Origin: Mesorhizobium sp. NZP2077
GTDB taxonomy: Bacteria; Pseudomonadota; Alphaproteobacteria; Rhizobiales; Rhizobiaceae
Direction of reading: 5' to 3'
Assembly: GCF_013170805.1 (NCBI RefSeq)
Contig: NZ_CP051293.1
Span: 620,001 to 684,000, forward strand
Length of the DNA: 64,000 nucleotides
Position numbers and translations under genes: made by a program. The notes under the pieces are model-generated. The model saw only the letters and a program-made list of their open reading frames with translations, searched no databases and was not told the origin of the DNA. Below, piece after piece: positions 23,954-32,678 of the stretch. Position 1 is the stretch's first letter; every line of letters starts with the position of its first letter.

Positions 23954-23971
23954 TCGAACCGATTGGTTCGA
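23954..23971. promoter_or_regulatory. TetR-type operator 2 upstream of the TetR gene
   Basis: TCGAACC-GATT-GGTTCGA, a perfect 7-bp inverted repeat with a 4-bp centre, 22 bp before the TetR start. Paired with operator 1 it allows one protein to repress both divergent units. Confidence 0.65.
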
Positions 23972-23993
23972 ATTATTTTCGAGGTGTCACCCT

Positions 23994-24734
23994 ATGGCCG
24001 AAACCTTACCCAATGCCGAAACCCTGACCAGAGACCCCTGCGATTTGCTCGACAGCATCCGCCGCGGCCGCCATGCCGCAGGGCAGGATCCGGCCAAGCG
24101 CAGCCAGATCATCGACGGCGCCCGTCGAGTTTTCATCGAGAAGGGCTTCGAAGCCGCCTCCATGAATGACATCACCCGCGAGGCCGGTGTCTCCAAAGGC
24201 ACCATCTATGTCTACTTCGCCAACAAGGAAGAGCTGTTCGAAGCGCTGATCGAGGAAGAGCGCGGCACCATCTTCAAGAACATGTACGACCTGCTGGACA
24301 ACGCCGACGATCTGCGTGAGACGCTGGTGAAGTACGGCAAGGTGCTTGCGCTGAAGATTACGTCGGCCAAGGTCATCCAGGCGCAGCGCACAGTGATCGG
24401 TGTTACCGACAGGATGCCCGAGCTTGGCGCGCGGTTTTATGAACGCGGCCCCAAACGCGGCCATGACAAGACGATGGAATTTTTCAACGCCGCCATCGAG
24501 CGTGGCCTTTTGCGGATCGATGACGTCGATCTGGCCGCCTATCAGTTCACCGACCTGTGCCTGGCCGGCCTCTTCCGGCAGTGCATATTCGCCTACCGTA
24601 CCAAGGCGCCGAGCCAGGATGAGATAGACCACGTCGTCAGGTCGGGCGTCGGCATGTTCCTGACGGCCTACGGCACCAAAGCGCTTGCCGAGGAAGAAAG
24701 CCACGCGATGATTGCCCTGGAGGCAAAGGCTTAG
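23994..24734 (+). CDS. TetR/AcrR-family repressor of the divergent efflux pump
   Basis: A 246-residue repressor. An N-terminal extension of about 35 residues precedes the helix-turn-helix ([14 protein letters not shown], then [16 protein letters not shown] near residues 63-78). The C-terminal ligand domain follows. GAGGTG lies upstream of ATG 23994. Two GAACC/GGTTC palindromes lie in the 127-bp divergent region. It ends convergent with engB, the two stop codons overlapping by 3 bp. Confidence 0.93.
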   Translation: MAETLPNAETLTRDPCDLLDSIRRGRHAAGQDPAKRSQIIDGARRVFIEKGFEAASMNDITREAGVSKGTIYVYFANKEELFEALIEEERGTIFKNMYDLLDNADDLRETLVKYGKVLALKITSAKVIQAQRTVIGVTDRMPELGARFYERGPKRGHDKTMEFFNAAIERGLLRIDDVDLAAYQFTDLCLAGLFRQCIFAYRTKAPSQDEIDHVVRSGVGMFLTAYGTKALAEEESHAMIALEAKA

Positions 24735-25390
24735 CCGCCATTGGCCGCGAGTACGATCGCGGCGTGCAATTCCTCCAGCCCCTCGCCCTTTTCCGATGAC
24801 GTCGCCAGGACGAACGGAAATGCCGCCGGGCGCTTCTTGATCTTGGCCAGCGTCTCTTCGATCAGCCGCGGCACTCCGGCGGCCTTGATCTTGTCGGTCT
24901 TGGTCAGCACGATCTGGTAGGACACCGCCGCCTTGTCGAGCAGCGACAGCACCTCGTCGTCCTTGGCCTTGATGCCGTGACGGGCGTCGATCAGCACATA
25001 GACCCGTTTCAGCGTCACCCGGCCCTTGAGATAGTCGAAGACCAGCTTGGTCCACTCGTCGACCTTCTCCTTGGGCGCGGTGGCGTAGCCGTAGCCCGGC
25101 ATGTCGACCAGCGCCATCGGCGGCAGATCGGCGCCCTCGCCCGAAAATCCATCCGGCACGAAATAGTTGAGCTCCTGCGTGCGCCCCGGCGTGTTGGAGG
25201 TGCGCGCCAGCCCCTTCTGGTTGACCAGCGCGTTAATCAGCGACGATTTGCCGACATTGGAGCGGCCGGCAAAGGCGATTTCCGGCGGTCCTTCCGGCGG
25301 CAGGAATTTCATGGCCGGCACGCCACGGATGAAGATCCACCCGCGCGTGAAGAGGTCGGTGGTGATCACGGTGCTGTTCAGAGCGTTCAA
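24731..25390 (-). CDS. engB: ribosome biogenesis GTP-binding protein EngB/YihA
   Basis: A TrmE-Era-EngA-EngB-Septin-like GTPase needed for ribosome assembly. The G1 loop is [13 protein letters not shown]3 is D-M-P-G-Y-G-Y, G4 is T-K-T-D-K and G5 is A-T-S-S-E-K-G. The first aligned part is L-F-T-R-G-W-I-F. I infer a TTG start at 25390 (219 residues), because GGAGG lies 7 bp upstream and the frame upstream has no better signal. A candidate promoter is TTGACC (25486-25491) and TAAGTG (25463-25468) with 17-bp spacing. In related genomes it lies between yidC and argB. Confidence 0.93.
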   Translation of the reverse strand: MNALNSTVITTDLFTRGWIFIRGVPAMKFLPPEGPPEIAFAGRSNVGKSSLINALVNQKGLARTSNTPGRTQELNYFVPDGFSGEGADLPPMALVDMPGYGYATAPKEKVDEWTKLVFDYLKGRVTLKRVYVLIDARHGIKAKDDEVLSLLDKAAVSYQIVLTKTDKIKAAGVPRLIEETLAKIKKRPAAFPFVLATSSEKGEGLEELHAAIVLAANGG

Positions 25391-25462
25391 GCTGCTGCCT
25401 CCAGAAGAGAGATGTCGGCGCCCCTGATGGCGTCGAGGTTGCGGCCGATCTTGGCCGCCATG

Positions 25463-25491
25463 CACTTAGGCGGTCGCACGCGCCCGGTCAA
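25463..25491 (-). promoter_or_regulatory. candidate sigma-70 promoter of engB
   Basis: TTGACC (25486-25491) and TAAGTG (25463-25468) are separated by 17 bp and lie about 75 bp upstream of the TTG start of engB. The -35 is good and the -10 is weak. Confidence 0.4.
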
Positions 25492-25554
25492 AATAACGTG
25501 ATCCGCCCTATAGCACCAATCGGCTGGTGAGCGAGTCGTCCGTGACGAAGAAGC

Positions 25555-25869
25555 TCATTTGTTGCCGCGGCAGATGACGATCGGATTGGACAGCGCACTG
25601 TCGAAACCGCTGCCCTGGTAGACGGTGACGTTCGAGTATCCGGGGGGCAGCAAGAAGCTGCCTTCGACGACTTTCTGATCGCCCGCCATGGTGTGGAGAT
25701 CCCAGCTAAAGGTGCAGAATTGCGGTGGTGCCGCGGGTTTGACGTGGCTGCAGTTCAACTGCGCGCCACCCAGCATGGCGGCGCCACCGCAGCTGACCGC
25801 CTCGTTTGCAAACGCGGCGCCCGGGCATCCGACGAGAGCCGTCACGGCTGCGATCCTGATCCAGTTCAT
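25555..25869 (-). CDS. small secreted hypothetical protein
   Basis: A 104-residue protein with a signal peptide (M-N-W-I-R-I-A-A-V-T-A-L-V, cleavage near A-F-A-N). The mature part has four cysteines (S-C-G-G-A, N-C-S-H, F-C-T-F, I-C-R-G), suggesting disulfides in the periplasm. I chose ATG 25869 over an in-frame start 20 codons upstream, which would add a charged stretch in front of the signal. I do not recognise the family. It stands alone between engB and the second efflux operon. Confidence 0.65.
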   Translation of the reverse strand: MNWIRIAAVTALVGCPGAAFANEAVSCGGAAMLGGAQLNCSHVKPAAPPQFCTFSWDLHTMAGDQKVVEGSFLLPPGYSNVTVYQGSGFDSALSNPIVICRGNK

Positions 25870-26045
25870 CGTCGAAATCCTCGCCGGAAAACGCTCGCCG
25901 CCAGGGCGTCTTTCGGCGCCGTGGCCCATGCAATTTTTGTTCCGGGCGGCTTAATCCGTCTTGCACGCGCCGTCCAGCAGGATTATGTGCATGATGATAA
26001 TAAGCATGCTCACGAAAGCTTGTCCGTAGACCCTGATCTCCTCCC

Positions 26046-26285
26046 ATGTCCTCCTCGCCCAATATCAGCTTCGTGCTGCACGACGTCGCACGCCTGCTTC
26101 GAAAGCGGCGTTCGCGGACGTCGGGACTGATGCGCAGCGACGGCCAGAAAACACGAGACGAGCCCTTCGCCGGCCTTTCGTTCAATGCACGGCAGCATCT
26201 GCTGCCAACCCTAAGCTTGATCAAATCCAATCTGCTCGCGGCTTGCACCCAGCTTGCCGTCGACCGGGAGAAAGTACATGGCTGA
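26046..26285 (+). pseudogene. MarR-family regulator remnant lacking its winged helix
   Basis: This 79-codon frame reads like a MarR protein with its middle removed. The first 20 residues (M-S-S-S-P-N-I-S-F-V-L-H-D-V-A-R-L-L-R-K-R) match the normal N-terminal helix of EmrR-like regulators found before emrAB. The last 35 or so (R-Q-H-L-L-P-T-L-S-L-I-K-S-N-L-L-A-A-C) match the C-terminal dimerisation helix. The helix-turn-helix and wing, about 70 residues, are missing, but the frame is kept. Its stop overlaps the start of the HlyD-type gene by 8 bp, so it may still serve translation of the pump. The family match is from memory. Confidence 0.65.
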
Positions 26286-27573
26286 ATCGACATCCCCCAA
26301 GAAGCCTGCCGAAGACGACCCTTCCGTAGGTCGCACCGGCGACCAGGTCATCCGGCTGGACAGCGAACGCGAACAGAGGCGCGCCAATGTCGTCATCGAC
26401 AATGACGGGCCGGAAGCCCCGGTTGCGCTGGAGCCGGCGGCACTCGAGGCTCCGGCCAAGGAGCCGCAGCCAAAGCAGACGCCTGCCGCCATTACCCCTC
26501 CTGCCCCGGCCAAGCCGAAGCGCAGCCTGACGCGGCCGGTGCTGTTTGCCCTGCTTCCCGTCGCGCTGGTCGTCGGCGGCTATTACTACGTCACCGGCGG
26601 CAAGGTGATGACGACCGACAATGCCTACATCCAGGCACAGTCGCTCGGCGTTTCCACCGACGTCTCCGGCACCGTGCAGGAGATCGATGTCCACGAGAAC
26701 CAGGCGGTGAAGAAGGGGGACGTGCTCTTCCGCCTGCGGCCGGCCTCCTTCGAAACCGCTCTTGCCGCCGCCCAGGCGCAGCTCGGGACCGTGCGCAACC
26801 AGGTGCTGACCTTGCAGGCGAGCTACCAGCAGTCGCTGGCGCAGATCGAACAGGCGCAGGCCGACATTCCCTATTACGAGGCCGCCTTCCAGCGACAGCA
26901 GGACCTGCTGAAGACCTCGACCGCCTCCAAGGCGTCTTTCGACAGCGCCCAGCACGACCTCGTCGCGGCACGCCAGAAAGTATCCGTCGCCAAGGCACAG
27001 GCGCACGCCATGCTTGCCCAGCTGGGCGGCGACGCAGACCAGCCGGTGGAGAAGAACCCGTTCTACCTACAGGCCCAGTCGGGTGTCGACGATGCGCAGC
27101 GCAACCTCGGCGACTCCGTCGTCAAGGCGCCGTTCGACGGCGTCGTCACCAATGTCGACGCGCTGCAGGTCGGCAAGTATCTACCGGCTTCGCAGCCGGC
27201 CTTCAGCCTGGTGTCGTCGACCGATCTGTGGATCGAGGCGGAGCCGAAGGAAACCGAGCTGACCTATGTGCGGCCAGGACAGACGGCGACGATCAGCGTC
27301 GACACCTATTCCGGCACCGTATGGCACGGAACTGTTGCCTCGATCAGCCCCGCCTCGTCGTCGAGCTTCTCGCTGCTGCCGGCGCAGAACACCACCGGCA
27401 ACTGGGTCAAGGTCGTGCAGCGCATCCCGATGCGCGTGACGGTCGATGATCCCCAAGGCAAACCGCCGCTGCGTGGCGGCATGAGCGCCGTGGTCGACGT
27501 CGAGACCGGCCATGCGCGCGGCCTGCCGGACTTCGTCACCAACCTCCTGAATCGGCTCGGACAGAAATCATGA
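26278..27573 (+). CDS. EmrA/HlyD-type membrane fusion protein (second copy)
   Basis: A 431-residue periplasmic adaptor from ATG 26278, with GGGAGAA upstream. A proline/alanine-rich N-terminus of about 80 residues is followed by one transmembrane segment (V-L-F-A-L-L-P-V-A-L-V-V-G-G-Y). The T-T-D-N-A-Y-I-Q-A-Q motif, a helical hairpin rich in Q and A (about residues 145-250) and beta-barrel segments follow. The stop overlaps the next MFS gene as ATGA. It differs clearly from the adaptor at 22679 (longer N-terminus, different hairpin). The start overlaps the MarR remnant. Confidence 0.93.
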   Translation: MAESTSPKKPAEDDPSVGRTGDQVIRLDSEREQRRANVVIDNDGPEAPVALEPAALEAPAKEPQPKQTPAAITPPAPAKPKRSLTRPVLFALLPVALVVGGYYYVTGGKVMTTDNAYIQAQSLGVSTDVSGTVQEIDVHENQAVKKGDVLFRLRPASFETALAAAQAQLGTVRNQVLTLQASYQQSLAQIEQAQADIPYYEAAFQRQQDLLKTSTASKASFDSAQHDLVAARQKVSVAKAQAHAMLAQLGGDADQPVEKNPFYLQAQSGVDDAQRNLGDSVVKAPFDGVVTNVDALQVGKYLPASQPAFSLVSSTDLWIEAEPKETELTYVRPGQTATISVDTYSGTVWHGTVASISPASSSSFSLLPAQNTTGNWVKVVQRIPMRVTVDDPQGKPPLRGGMSAVVDVETGHARGLPDFVTNLLNRLGQKS

Positions 27574-29117
27574 GCAGCGCGACCGCGGCAGGTGCCACAC
27601 CGGTGGTCGCCAATCGCGGCGCCATCACAGCTTGCGTGATCCTGGCGGTCATCATGCAGGCGCTGGACACGACCATCGCCAATGTGGCGCTGCCCTATAT
27701 TCAGGGCAGCGTTTCGGCCAGCGCCGACCAGATCAACTGGGTGCTGACCTCCTACATCGTCGCGGCGGCCGTGATGACGCCGCCTTCGGGCTACCTCGCC
27801 AATCGTTTTGGCCGCAAGCGCATCCTTTTGACCTCGATCACCGGCTTCGTGGTCGCCTCTGTGCTGTGCGGCTTTGCGCAGTCGCTGCCGCAGATCGTCG
27901 GCTTCCGCTTGCTGCAGGGCTTTTTCGGCGCGGCTCTGGTGCCGCTGTCGCAGAGCATCCTGCTCGATATCTACAGCGTGGAAGAGCGTGGCTCGGCGAT
28001 GGCGCTGTTCGGCATTTCCGTCATGGTCGGACCGGTGCTCGGGCCGGTCATCGGCGGCTGGCTGACCGAAAACATCAGCTGGCGCTGGGTGTTCTACATC
28101 AACGTACCGATCGGCGCGCTGGCTTTCGCCGGCGTCTCCCTGTTCGTCCTGGAAACCAAGCTGGACATCAAGGCAAGGCTGGACTGGCTGGGTTTCGGCA
28201 TGCTCAGCATCACCATCGCGGCGCTACAGATGTTTCTCGACCGAGGCGAACAGCTCAACTGGTTCTCGTCCTCCGAGATCATCGTCGAGGCGCTGATCTG
28301 CGCTTCCGCCTTCTACATCTTCCTCGTACACACCTTCACCGCCAAAAACACCTTCGTGAACCCGCGGCTGTTCCTCGACCGGAATTTCGCGGTCGGCATG
28401 ATCTTCATTTTCATCATCGGCATCACCTATCTCGCCTCGCTGGCGCTGATGACGCCCTATCTGCAGACGCTTATGGGCTATCCGGTGGTGACGGCCGGCA
28501 TCGTCATGGGCCCGCGCGGCCTTGGCACGATGGCCTGCATGTTCCTGGTCGGCAGACTGATCGGCAAGGTGGATACACGATGGCTGCTGTTCATCGGCCT
28601 CGCGATCACCGCCTGGGCAATGTACGACATGACCGGCTGGACCCCCGACGTCTCGCAATGGACGATCATCAGCACCGGCTTCGTGCAGGGCGCGGGCCTG
28701 GGCTTCCTGTTCGTGCCGCTGACCACCATCACGTTCGCCACGCTGGCGCCGGAGCGTCGCGCGGAAGGCACCGGTCTCTACAATCTGTCGCGCAATATCG
28801 GCTCCAGCGTCGGCATCTCGGTGGTCACCGCACTGCTGACGCAGAACGTGCAGATCAACCATGCCAACATCGCCGCCTATGTGACGCCCTTCAACCAGGC
28901 GTTCGGCAATCCGGCGATCGCGCAAGCGATGAACCCCTACACCGCCGCCGGTCGCGCCGCACTTGACGGCGTGGTGACGCTGCAGGCGACTGTTATCAGC
29001 TACATGAACGACTTCAAGCTGATGATGATCCTGTCGCTGGCCGCCATCCCGCTGGTTCTCCTGCTGCGCAAGCCGGGCACGCCGGCCAAGGTCGACCACA
29101 GCGCCGTGATGGAGTGA
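27570..29117 (+). CDS. EmrB-type MFS drug efflux transporter (second copy)
   Basis: A 515-residue DHA2-family proton antiporter. Motif D-T-T-I-A-N-V-A-L-P near residue 28, W-V-L-T-S-Y-I-V-A, N-R-F-G-R-K-R, and the antiporter motif C-type segment P-V-L-G-P-V-I-G-G-W-L are all typical. About 14 membrane helices are present. It is translationally coupled to the adaptor by ATGA. No outer-membrane channel gene is adjacent. Control of this unit is probably altered, because the upstream MarR regulator has lost its DNA-binding domain. Confidence 0.94.
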   Translation: MSSATAAGATPVVANRGAITACVILAVIMQALDTTIANVALPYIQGSVSASADQINWVLTSYIVAAAVMTPPSGYLANRFGRKRILLTSITGFVVASVLCGFAQSLPQIVGFRLLQGFFGAALVPLSQSILLDIYSVEERGSAMALFGISVMVGPVLGPVIGGWLTENISWRWVFYINVPIGALAFAGVSLFVLETKLDIKARLDWLGFGMLSITIAALQMFLDRGEQLNWFSSSEIIVEALICASAFYIFLVHTFTAKNTFVNPRLFLDRNFAVGMIFIFIIGITYLASLALMTPYLQTLMGYPVVTAGIVMGPRGLGTMACMFLVGRLIGKVDTRWLLFIGLAITAWAMYDMTGWTPDVSQWTIISTGFVQGAGLGFLFVPLTTITFATLAPERRAEGTGLYNLSRNIGSSVGISVVTALLTQNVQINHANIAAYVTPFNQAFGNPAIAQAMNPYTAAGRAALDGVVTLQATVISYMNDFKLMMILSLAAIPLVLLLRKPGTPAKVDHSAVME

Positions 29118-29171
29118 GGGGCTGGTCGGCTTTCGACCGCTGACGCCCAGCTCACGCTACGCAAAAAGAAA

Positions 29172-29203
29172 CCGGGATCCTGTGAGGGACTACAGGACCC
29201 CGG
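29172..29203. terminator. hairpin after the second emrB
   Basis: CCGGGATCCTGT (29172-29183) and ACAGGACCCCGG (29192-29203) pair with one mismatch around an 8-nt loop, 55 bp after the emrB stop. There is no T run, so termination strength is doubtful. Confidence 0.45.
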
Positions 29204-29309
29204 CCTCGCCGATACGGCTTCCCAAGGAAACATGGACCTCGTCATGAGGCGGGGATGGCAGACCGAGAAAGCCCAACGAGCTGCCATTGCCCCCTTTCGC
29301 CGGAAGCCG

Positions 29310-29870
29310 TTACTTCGGCAACAGCACCTTGTTGACGACGTGGATGACGCCGTTCGACTGGTTGACGTCGGCAATCGTCACCTTCGCCTCGCCGCCGGAC
29401 TCGTCCATGATGTAGAGCTTGCCCTTCTTGACCTCGGCGGTGAGCGTGTCGCCCGAGATGGTCTTCATCTCGTACTTGCCGCCCATCGCCTTGGCTTTCT
29501 TCATCATCTCGGCGCCTGAAATCTTCCCAGCCACGACATGCGCGGTTAGCACCTTGGTGAGCTGGCCCTTGTTCTCGGGCTTGAGCAGCGTATCGACGGT
29601 GCCCTTGGGCAGTGCGGCGAAAGCTTCGTTGGTGGGCGCAAAGACGGTGAACGGGCCGGCGCCCTGCAAGGTGTCGACCAGGCCGGCGGCCTTGACGGCG
29701 GCGACCAGCGTCGTGTGGTCCTTCGAATTGACGGCGTTCTCGACGATGGTCTTGGTGGTGTACATCGGCGCGCCGCCAACCATGGGGTTCTTGGCGAAGG
29801 CCGGAGCAATGATCGTGGTGCTGGCGACGAGCGCGGAAAGCGCGATGATGCGGAATGATGGCAAGCGCAT
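29310..29870 (-). CDS. secreted fasciclin (FAS1) domain protein, paralog
   Basis: A 186-residue exported FAS1 protein, clearly a paralog of the one at 19526. Both share N-P-M-V-G-G-A, I-V-E-N-A-V-N-S-K-D-H-T-T-L-V-A-A-V-K-A-A-G-L, T-V-F-A-P-T-N-E-A-F-A-A-L-P and the end N-Q-S-N-G-V-I-H-V-V-N-K-V-L-L-P-K. Signal peptide M-R-L-P-S-F-R-I-I-A-L-S-A-L-V-A, cleaved near A-F-A-K. GGAGGAAG precedes ATG 29870; a longer in-frame start was rejected because it removes the signal from the N-terminus. The two cysteines of the paralog are absent. It may belong to the same ECF regulon, but no shared promoter could be fixed. Confidence 0.92.
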   Translation of the reverse strand: MRLPSFRIIALSALVASTTIIAPAFAKNPMVGGAPMYTTKTIVENAVNSKDHTTLVAAVKAAGLVDTLQGAGPFTVFAPTNEAFAALPKGTVDTLLKPENKGQLTKVLTAHVVAGKISGAEMMKKAKAMGGKYEMKTISGDTLTAEVKKGKLYIMDESGGEAKVTIADVNQSNGVIHVVNKVLLPK

Positions 29871-29994
29871 TTGGTCTTCCTCCGGGTGAGGGCTGATCGG
29901 AATTGATAGCCTTTGGAAATGCACACGCAGTCACGCCGCGCGGCGGCTGGCAGTTTCGTCGATCACGGGAACGTGAACGACTATCCGCGCAAAG

Positions 29995-30020
29995 AAAAAG
30001 CCCGGACGAACCGGGCTTTT
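29995..30020 (-). terminator. intrinsic terminator after yidC
   Basis: On the minus strand, AAAAGCCCGG and CCGGGCTTTT form a perfect 10-bp stem with loop TTCGT, followed by further T, 50 bp after the yidC stop. It ends the rpmH-rnpA-yidC transcription unit. Confidence 0.85.
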
Positions 30021-30069
30021 CGCGAAGGAGAGAGCGTTTCTATTCCGCTTTTTGCAGAAGACGGGACGG

Positions 30070-31881
30070 CTACTCCGCCGGCGACGGCTTCTTTCGAAAC
30101 AGCGCGACCAGATTGTCCCACAGTTCGATCTTAGCGCCCTGGCGCTTCATGATCACGCCTTGCTGCAGGATCGAAAGCGAGTTGTTCCAGGCCCAGTAGA
30201 TGACGAGGCCGGCCGGGAAACCCGCCATCATGAAGGTGAAGATAACAGGCATCCAGGTGAAGATCGCGGCCTGGGTCGGATCCGGCGGCGTCGGGTTCAT
30301 GCGCATCTGCAGGAACATGGTGACACCCATGATCAGCGGCCACACGCCGATCATCAGCATGTGCGGCAGCGTGACCGGCACAAGGCCGAACAGGTTGAAG
30401 ATCGACGTCGGGTCGGGCGCGGCCAGATCCTGAATCCAGCCGAAGAACGGCGCGTGGCGCATCTCGATGGTGATGTAGAGCACCTTGTAGAGCGAGAAGA
30501 AGACCGGGATCTGCAGCGCCACCGGCCAGCAGCCGGCAAGCGGATTGATCTTCTCGGTCTTGTACAGCTCCATCATCGCCTGCTGCTGCTTCATCTTGTC
30601 GTCCGCGTATTTCTCGCGGATCTCGAGCATCTTGGGCTGCACCTTCTTCATGTTCGCCATCGACGCGTAGGATTTGTTGGCGAGCGGGAAGAAGAGGGCC
30701 TTGACGATGACGGTGGTGGCGAGGATCGCCAGGCCGAAATTGCCGAAGAGTTTGTAGAGCGTGTCGATCAGCCAGAACATCGGCTTGGTGATGAAATAGA
30801 ACCAGCCCCAGTCGATCAAGAGATTGAACTGGCGAATATGACGGTCCGCCTCGTAGGCGTTGATCTTGGCGACTTCCTTGGCGCCTGCGAAGATCTCGGT
30901 CTCGACGGTCGCGGACTGGCCGGCATCGACATTGATCGCATCGGTAAGGAAGTCGGACTGGTAGCGGTGCCGGCCATCCTCGAAAAAGGCATAGCGCGGC
31001 TGGAAAGGCTGCTTCTCGGTCGGCACCAGCGTGACGGCCCAGTATTTGTCGGTGATGCCGAGCCAGCCATCGGTCGACTTGCCCGGAGTGACCTGCTTTT
31101 CAGATTCGATCTTGGCGTATTTGTATTCGGCCAGGCCTTCAGTGCCGGTGACGCCGATCAGGCCTTCATGCAGCACATAGGTGCTGGCCACGGCCGGCTT
31201 GTCATAGCGGGTAACTCGGCCGTAATTGAACAGCGAAACCGCGCTCGCGCCGGAATTCTGCACCGTGTCCGAGACCGTGAACATATAGTTGGCGTCGACG
31301 GAGAAGGTGCGCTTGAAGGTCAGGCCCTTGTCATTGGTGTAAGTGAGCGTCACCGGCGTCGACGGGCTCAGCGTCGGATTGCCGTCCACGCTCCACACCG
31401 TTTCCGCGCCCGGGACCGTACCGGTCTTGTCGTTGCCGACAAAGCCGATCTCGGCGAAATAGCCGGTGGGCAGAGCCTGCGGGTTGAGCAGTTCGATCTC
31501 GGGCGAATTCTTGTCGACGGTTTCGGTGTAGTGCTTGAGCTTGAGGTCGTCGAGGCGCGCGCCGGTCAGGTTGATCGAGCCCTCGAGGCTCGGCGTATCG
31601 ATCTTGACGCGCTTCGACGCGGCAAGCGCCTGGTCGCGGCTGGCCGCGGTGACGGCATCACCGCCGGGCGCGCTGGGAATGGTGCCCGGCGCCGGAGCCG
31701 GTGTTCCAGCACCCGGATTGGCCGCCTCGGCCGCCTTCTTCTGCTCTTCCACACGCTGCTGCTCGATCTTGGCGGCCTCGCGCTGCGACGCGACGCGCGG
31801 GTTCATGTAGAAAACCTGCCACAAAGTCAGGATCAGCACCGACAGCGCGATGGTGATGAAGAAGTTCCGGTTGTTTTCCAT
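30070..31881 (-). CDS. yidC: membrane protein insertase YidC
   Basis: YidC inserts and folds inner-membrane proteins, alone or with SecYEG. The 603-residue protein has the proteobacterial layout: an N-terminal membrane anchor (F-F-I-T-I-A-L-S-V-L-I-L-T-L-W), a large periplasmic P1 domain (about residues 70-370), and the conserved C-terminal Oxa1 core with five helices. The core includes K-P-M-F-W-L-I-D-T-L-Y, L-A-G-C-W-P-V-A-L-Q-I-P and P-A-G-L-V-I-Y-W-A-W-N-N. It follows rnpA by 14 bp and rpmH on the same strand, the standard rpmH-rnpA-yidC operon. Confidence 0.98.
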   Translation of the reverse strand: MENNRNFFITIALSVLILTLWQVFYMNPRVASQREAAKIEQQRVEEQKKAAEAANPGAGTPAPAPGTIPSAPGGDAVTAASRDQALAASKRVKIDTPSLEGSINLTGARLDDLKLKHYTETVDKNSPEIELLNPQALPTGYFAEIGFVGNDKTGTVPGAETVWSVDGNPTLSPSTPVTLTYTNDKGLTFKRTFSVDANYMFTVSDTVQNSGASAVSLFNYGRVTRYDKPAVASTYVLHEGLIGVTGTEGLAEYKYAKIESEKQVTPGKSTDGWLGITDKYWAVTLVPTEKQPFQPRYAFFEDGRHRYQSDFLTDAINVDAGQSATVETEIFAGAKEVAKINAYEADRHIRQFNLLIDWGWFYFITKPMFWLIDTLYKLFGNFGLAILATTVIVKALFFPLANKSYASMANMKKVQPKMLEIREKYADDKMKQQQAMMELYKTEKINPLAGCWPVALQIPVFFSLYKVLYITIEMRHAPFFGWIQDLAAPDPTSIFNLFGLVPVTLPHMLMIGVWPLIMGVTMFLQMRMNPTPPDPTQAAIFTWMPVIFTFMMAGFPAGLVIYWAWNNSLSILQQGVIMKRQGAKIELWDNLVALFRKKPSPAE

Positions 31882-31895
31882 CGAGAGCCCTTGGC

Positions 31896-32249
31896 CTATC
31901 GTGTTCCGCGAAGTCGGCGGGAGAGTTCGGCCTTCAACTGGCCGAACGGGGCGCGCAGTGCGTCATCGCGCCCGACGATGACATAATCATTGCCGGGCAC
32001 CATGTCATCTGCGGCATGGACGCGGACGGCTTCTTTCAGCCGCCGCCTGACGCGGTTGCGCACAACAGCGTTGCCGACCTTCTTGGTGACGGTGTAGCCG
32101 ACGCGCGGCACGCCGCCATCGCCGCGGTCCAGGACCTCGACGAGGAAGAACCGTCCGCGTCGCTTTTCACCACGACGGACGGCCAGGAATTCCGCGCGTT
32201 TCAGAAGCCGCTTGGGAGCTTGCCCCACTGGCTTACCGGTTGCGGGCAA
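31896..32249 (-). CDS. rnpA: ribonuclease P protein component
   Basis: RnpA is the protein subunit of RNase P, which matures tRNA 5' ends. Family marks are [13 protein letters not shown] near the N-terminus, [24 protein letters not shown] (the RNR signature) in the middle, and Y-V-I-V-G-R near the end. No ATG lies at a sensible place. I infer a TTG start at 32249 (117 residues), 14 bp after the rpmH stop, with GAGACGAG upstream; a GTG at 32228 is an alternative. It reads from the rpmH promoter. Confidence 0.92.
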   Translation of the reverse strand: MPATGKPVGQAPKRLLKRAEFLAVRRGEKRRGRFFLVEVLDRGDGGVPRVGYTVTKKVGNAVVRNRVRRRLKEAVRVHAADDMVPGNDYVIVGRDDALRAPFGQLKAELSRRLRGTR

Positions 32250-32263
32250 CGATCTCGTCTCGC

Positions 32264-32398
32264 TTAGGCGCTGAGCCGCTTGCGGCCGCGGTTGCGGCGA
32301 GCTGCGACGACGCCACGACCACCCTTGGTGGCCATGCGGGCACGGAAACCGTGCCGGCGTTTGCGGACGAGTTTGGACGGTTGGTAGGTACGCTTCAT
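32264..32398 (-). CDS. rpmH: 50S ribosomal protein L34
   Basis: The 44-residue translation begins [18 protein letters not shown] and ends R-K-R-L-S-A, the exact length and pattern of L34. It is a basic protein of the large ribosomal subunit. It is the first gene of the rpmH-rnpA-yidC operon and has a strong promoter about 120 bp upstream. Confidence 0.98.
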   Translation of the reverse strand: MKRTYQPSKLVRKRRHGFRARMATKGGRGVVAARRNRGRKRLSA

Positions 32399-32519
32399 TT
32401 GTTTTAATACCGCGGGGTGCGGCCCTTCTTGATTCTGTCACTTTGTAACAGGAGCTTTGCCGGGCCGGCTTTGGCGCGATCGAAACCGCGCCGGGACGAA
32501 TGGCCCGAGCGTGAGCGGG

Positions 32520-32548
32520 CTTATAGAAAGAAGGGTTTTGGAAGTCAA
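32520..32548 (-). promoter_or_regulatory. sigma-70 promoter of rpmH-rnpA-yidC
   Basis: On the minus strand, TTGACT (32548-32543) and TATAAG (32525-32520) are separated by exactly 17 bp. This is close to the vegetative consensus and the best promoter match seen in the window. The mRNA leader before rpmH would be about 115 nt. Confidence 0.8.
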
Positions 32549-32678
32549 TCCGGGGTCGTCGCGCCAAGGATGCAGGCTTTATGACGGTAATTTAATGTTC
32601 CAGCCAAAGGATGAAATTGGCAAAAATGCCGCAATCGCCTAATCTTGGCTGATCAAGTGATTGTGAAGACAGAGTCGC

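Noticed and set aside
30052..31986. A 644-codon open frame on the plus strand opposite yidC
   Set aside because: It is antisense to yidC over its whole length, is very rich in Arg, His and Asp, and shows no family motif.
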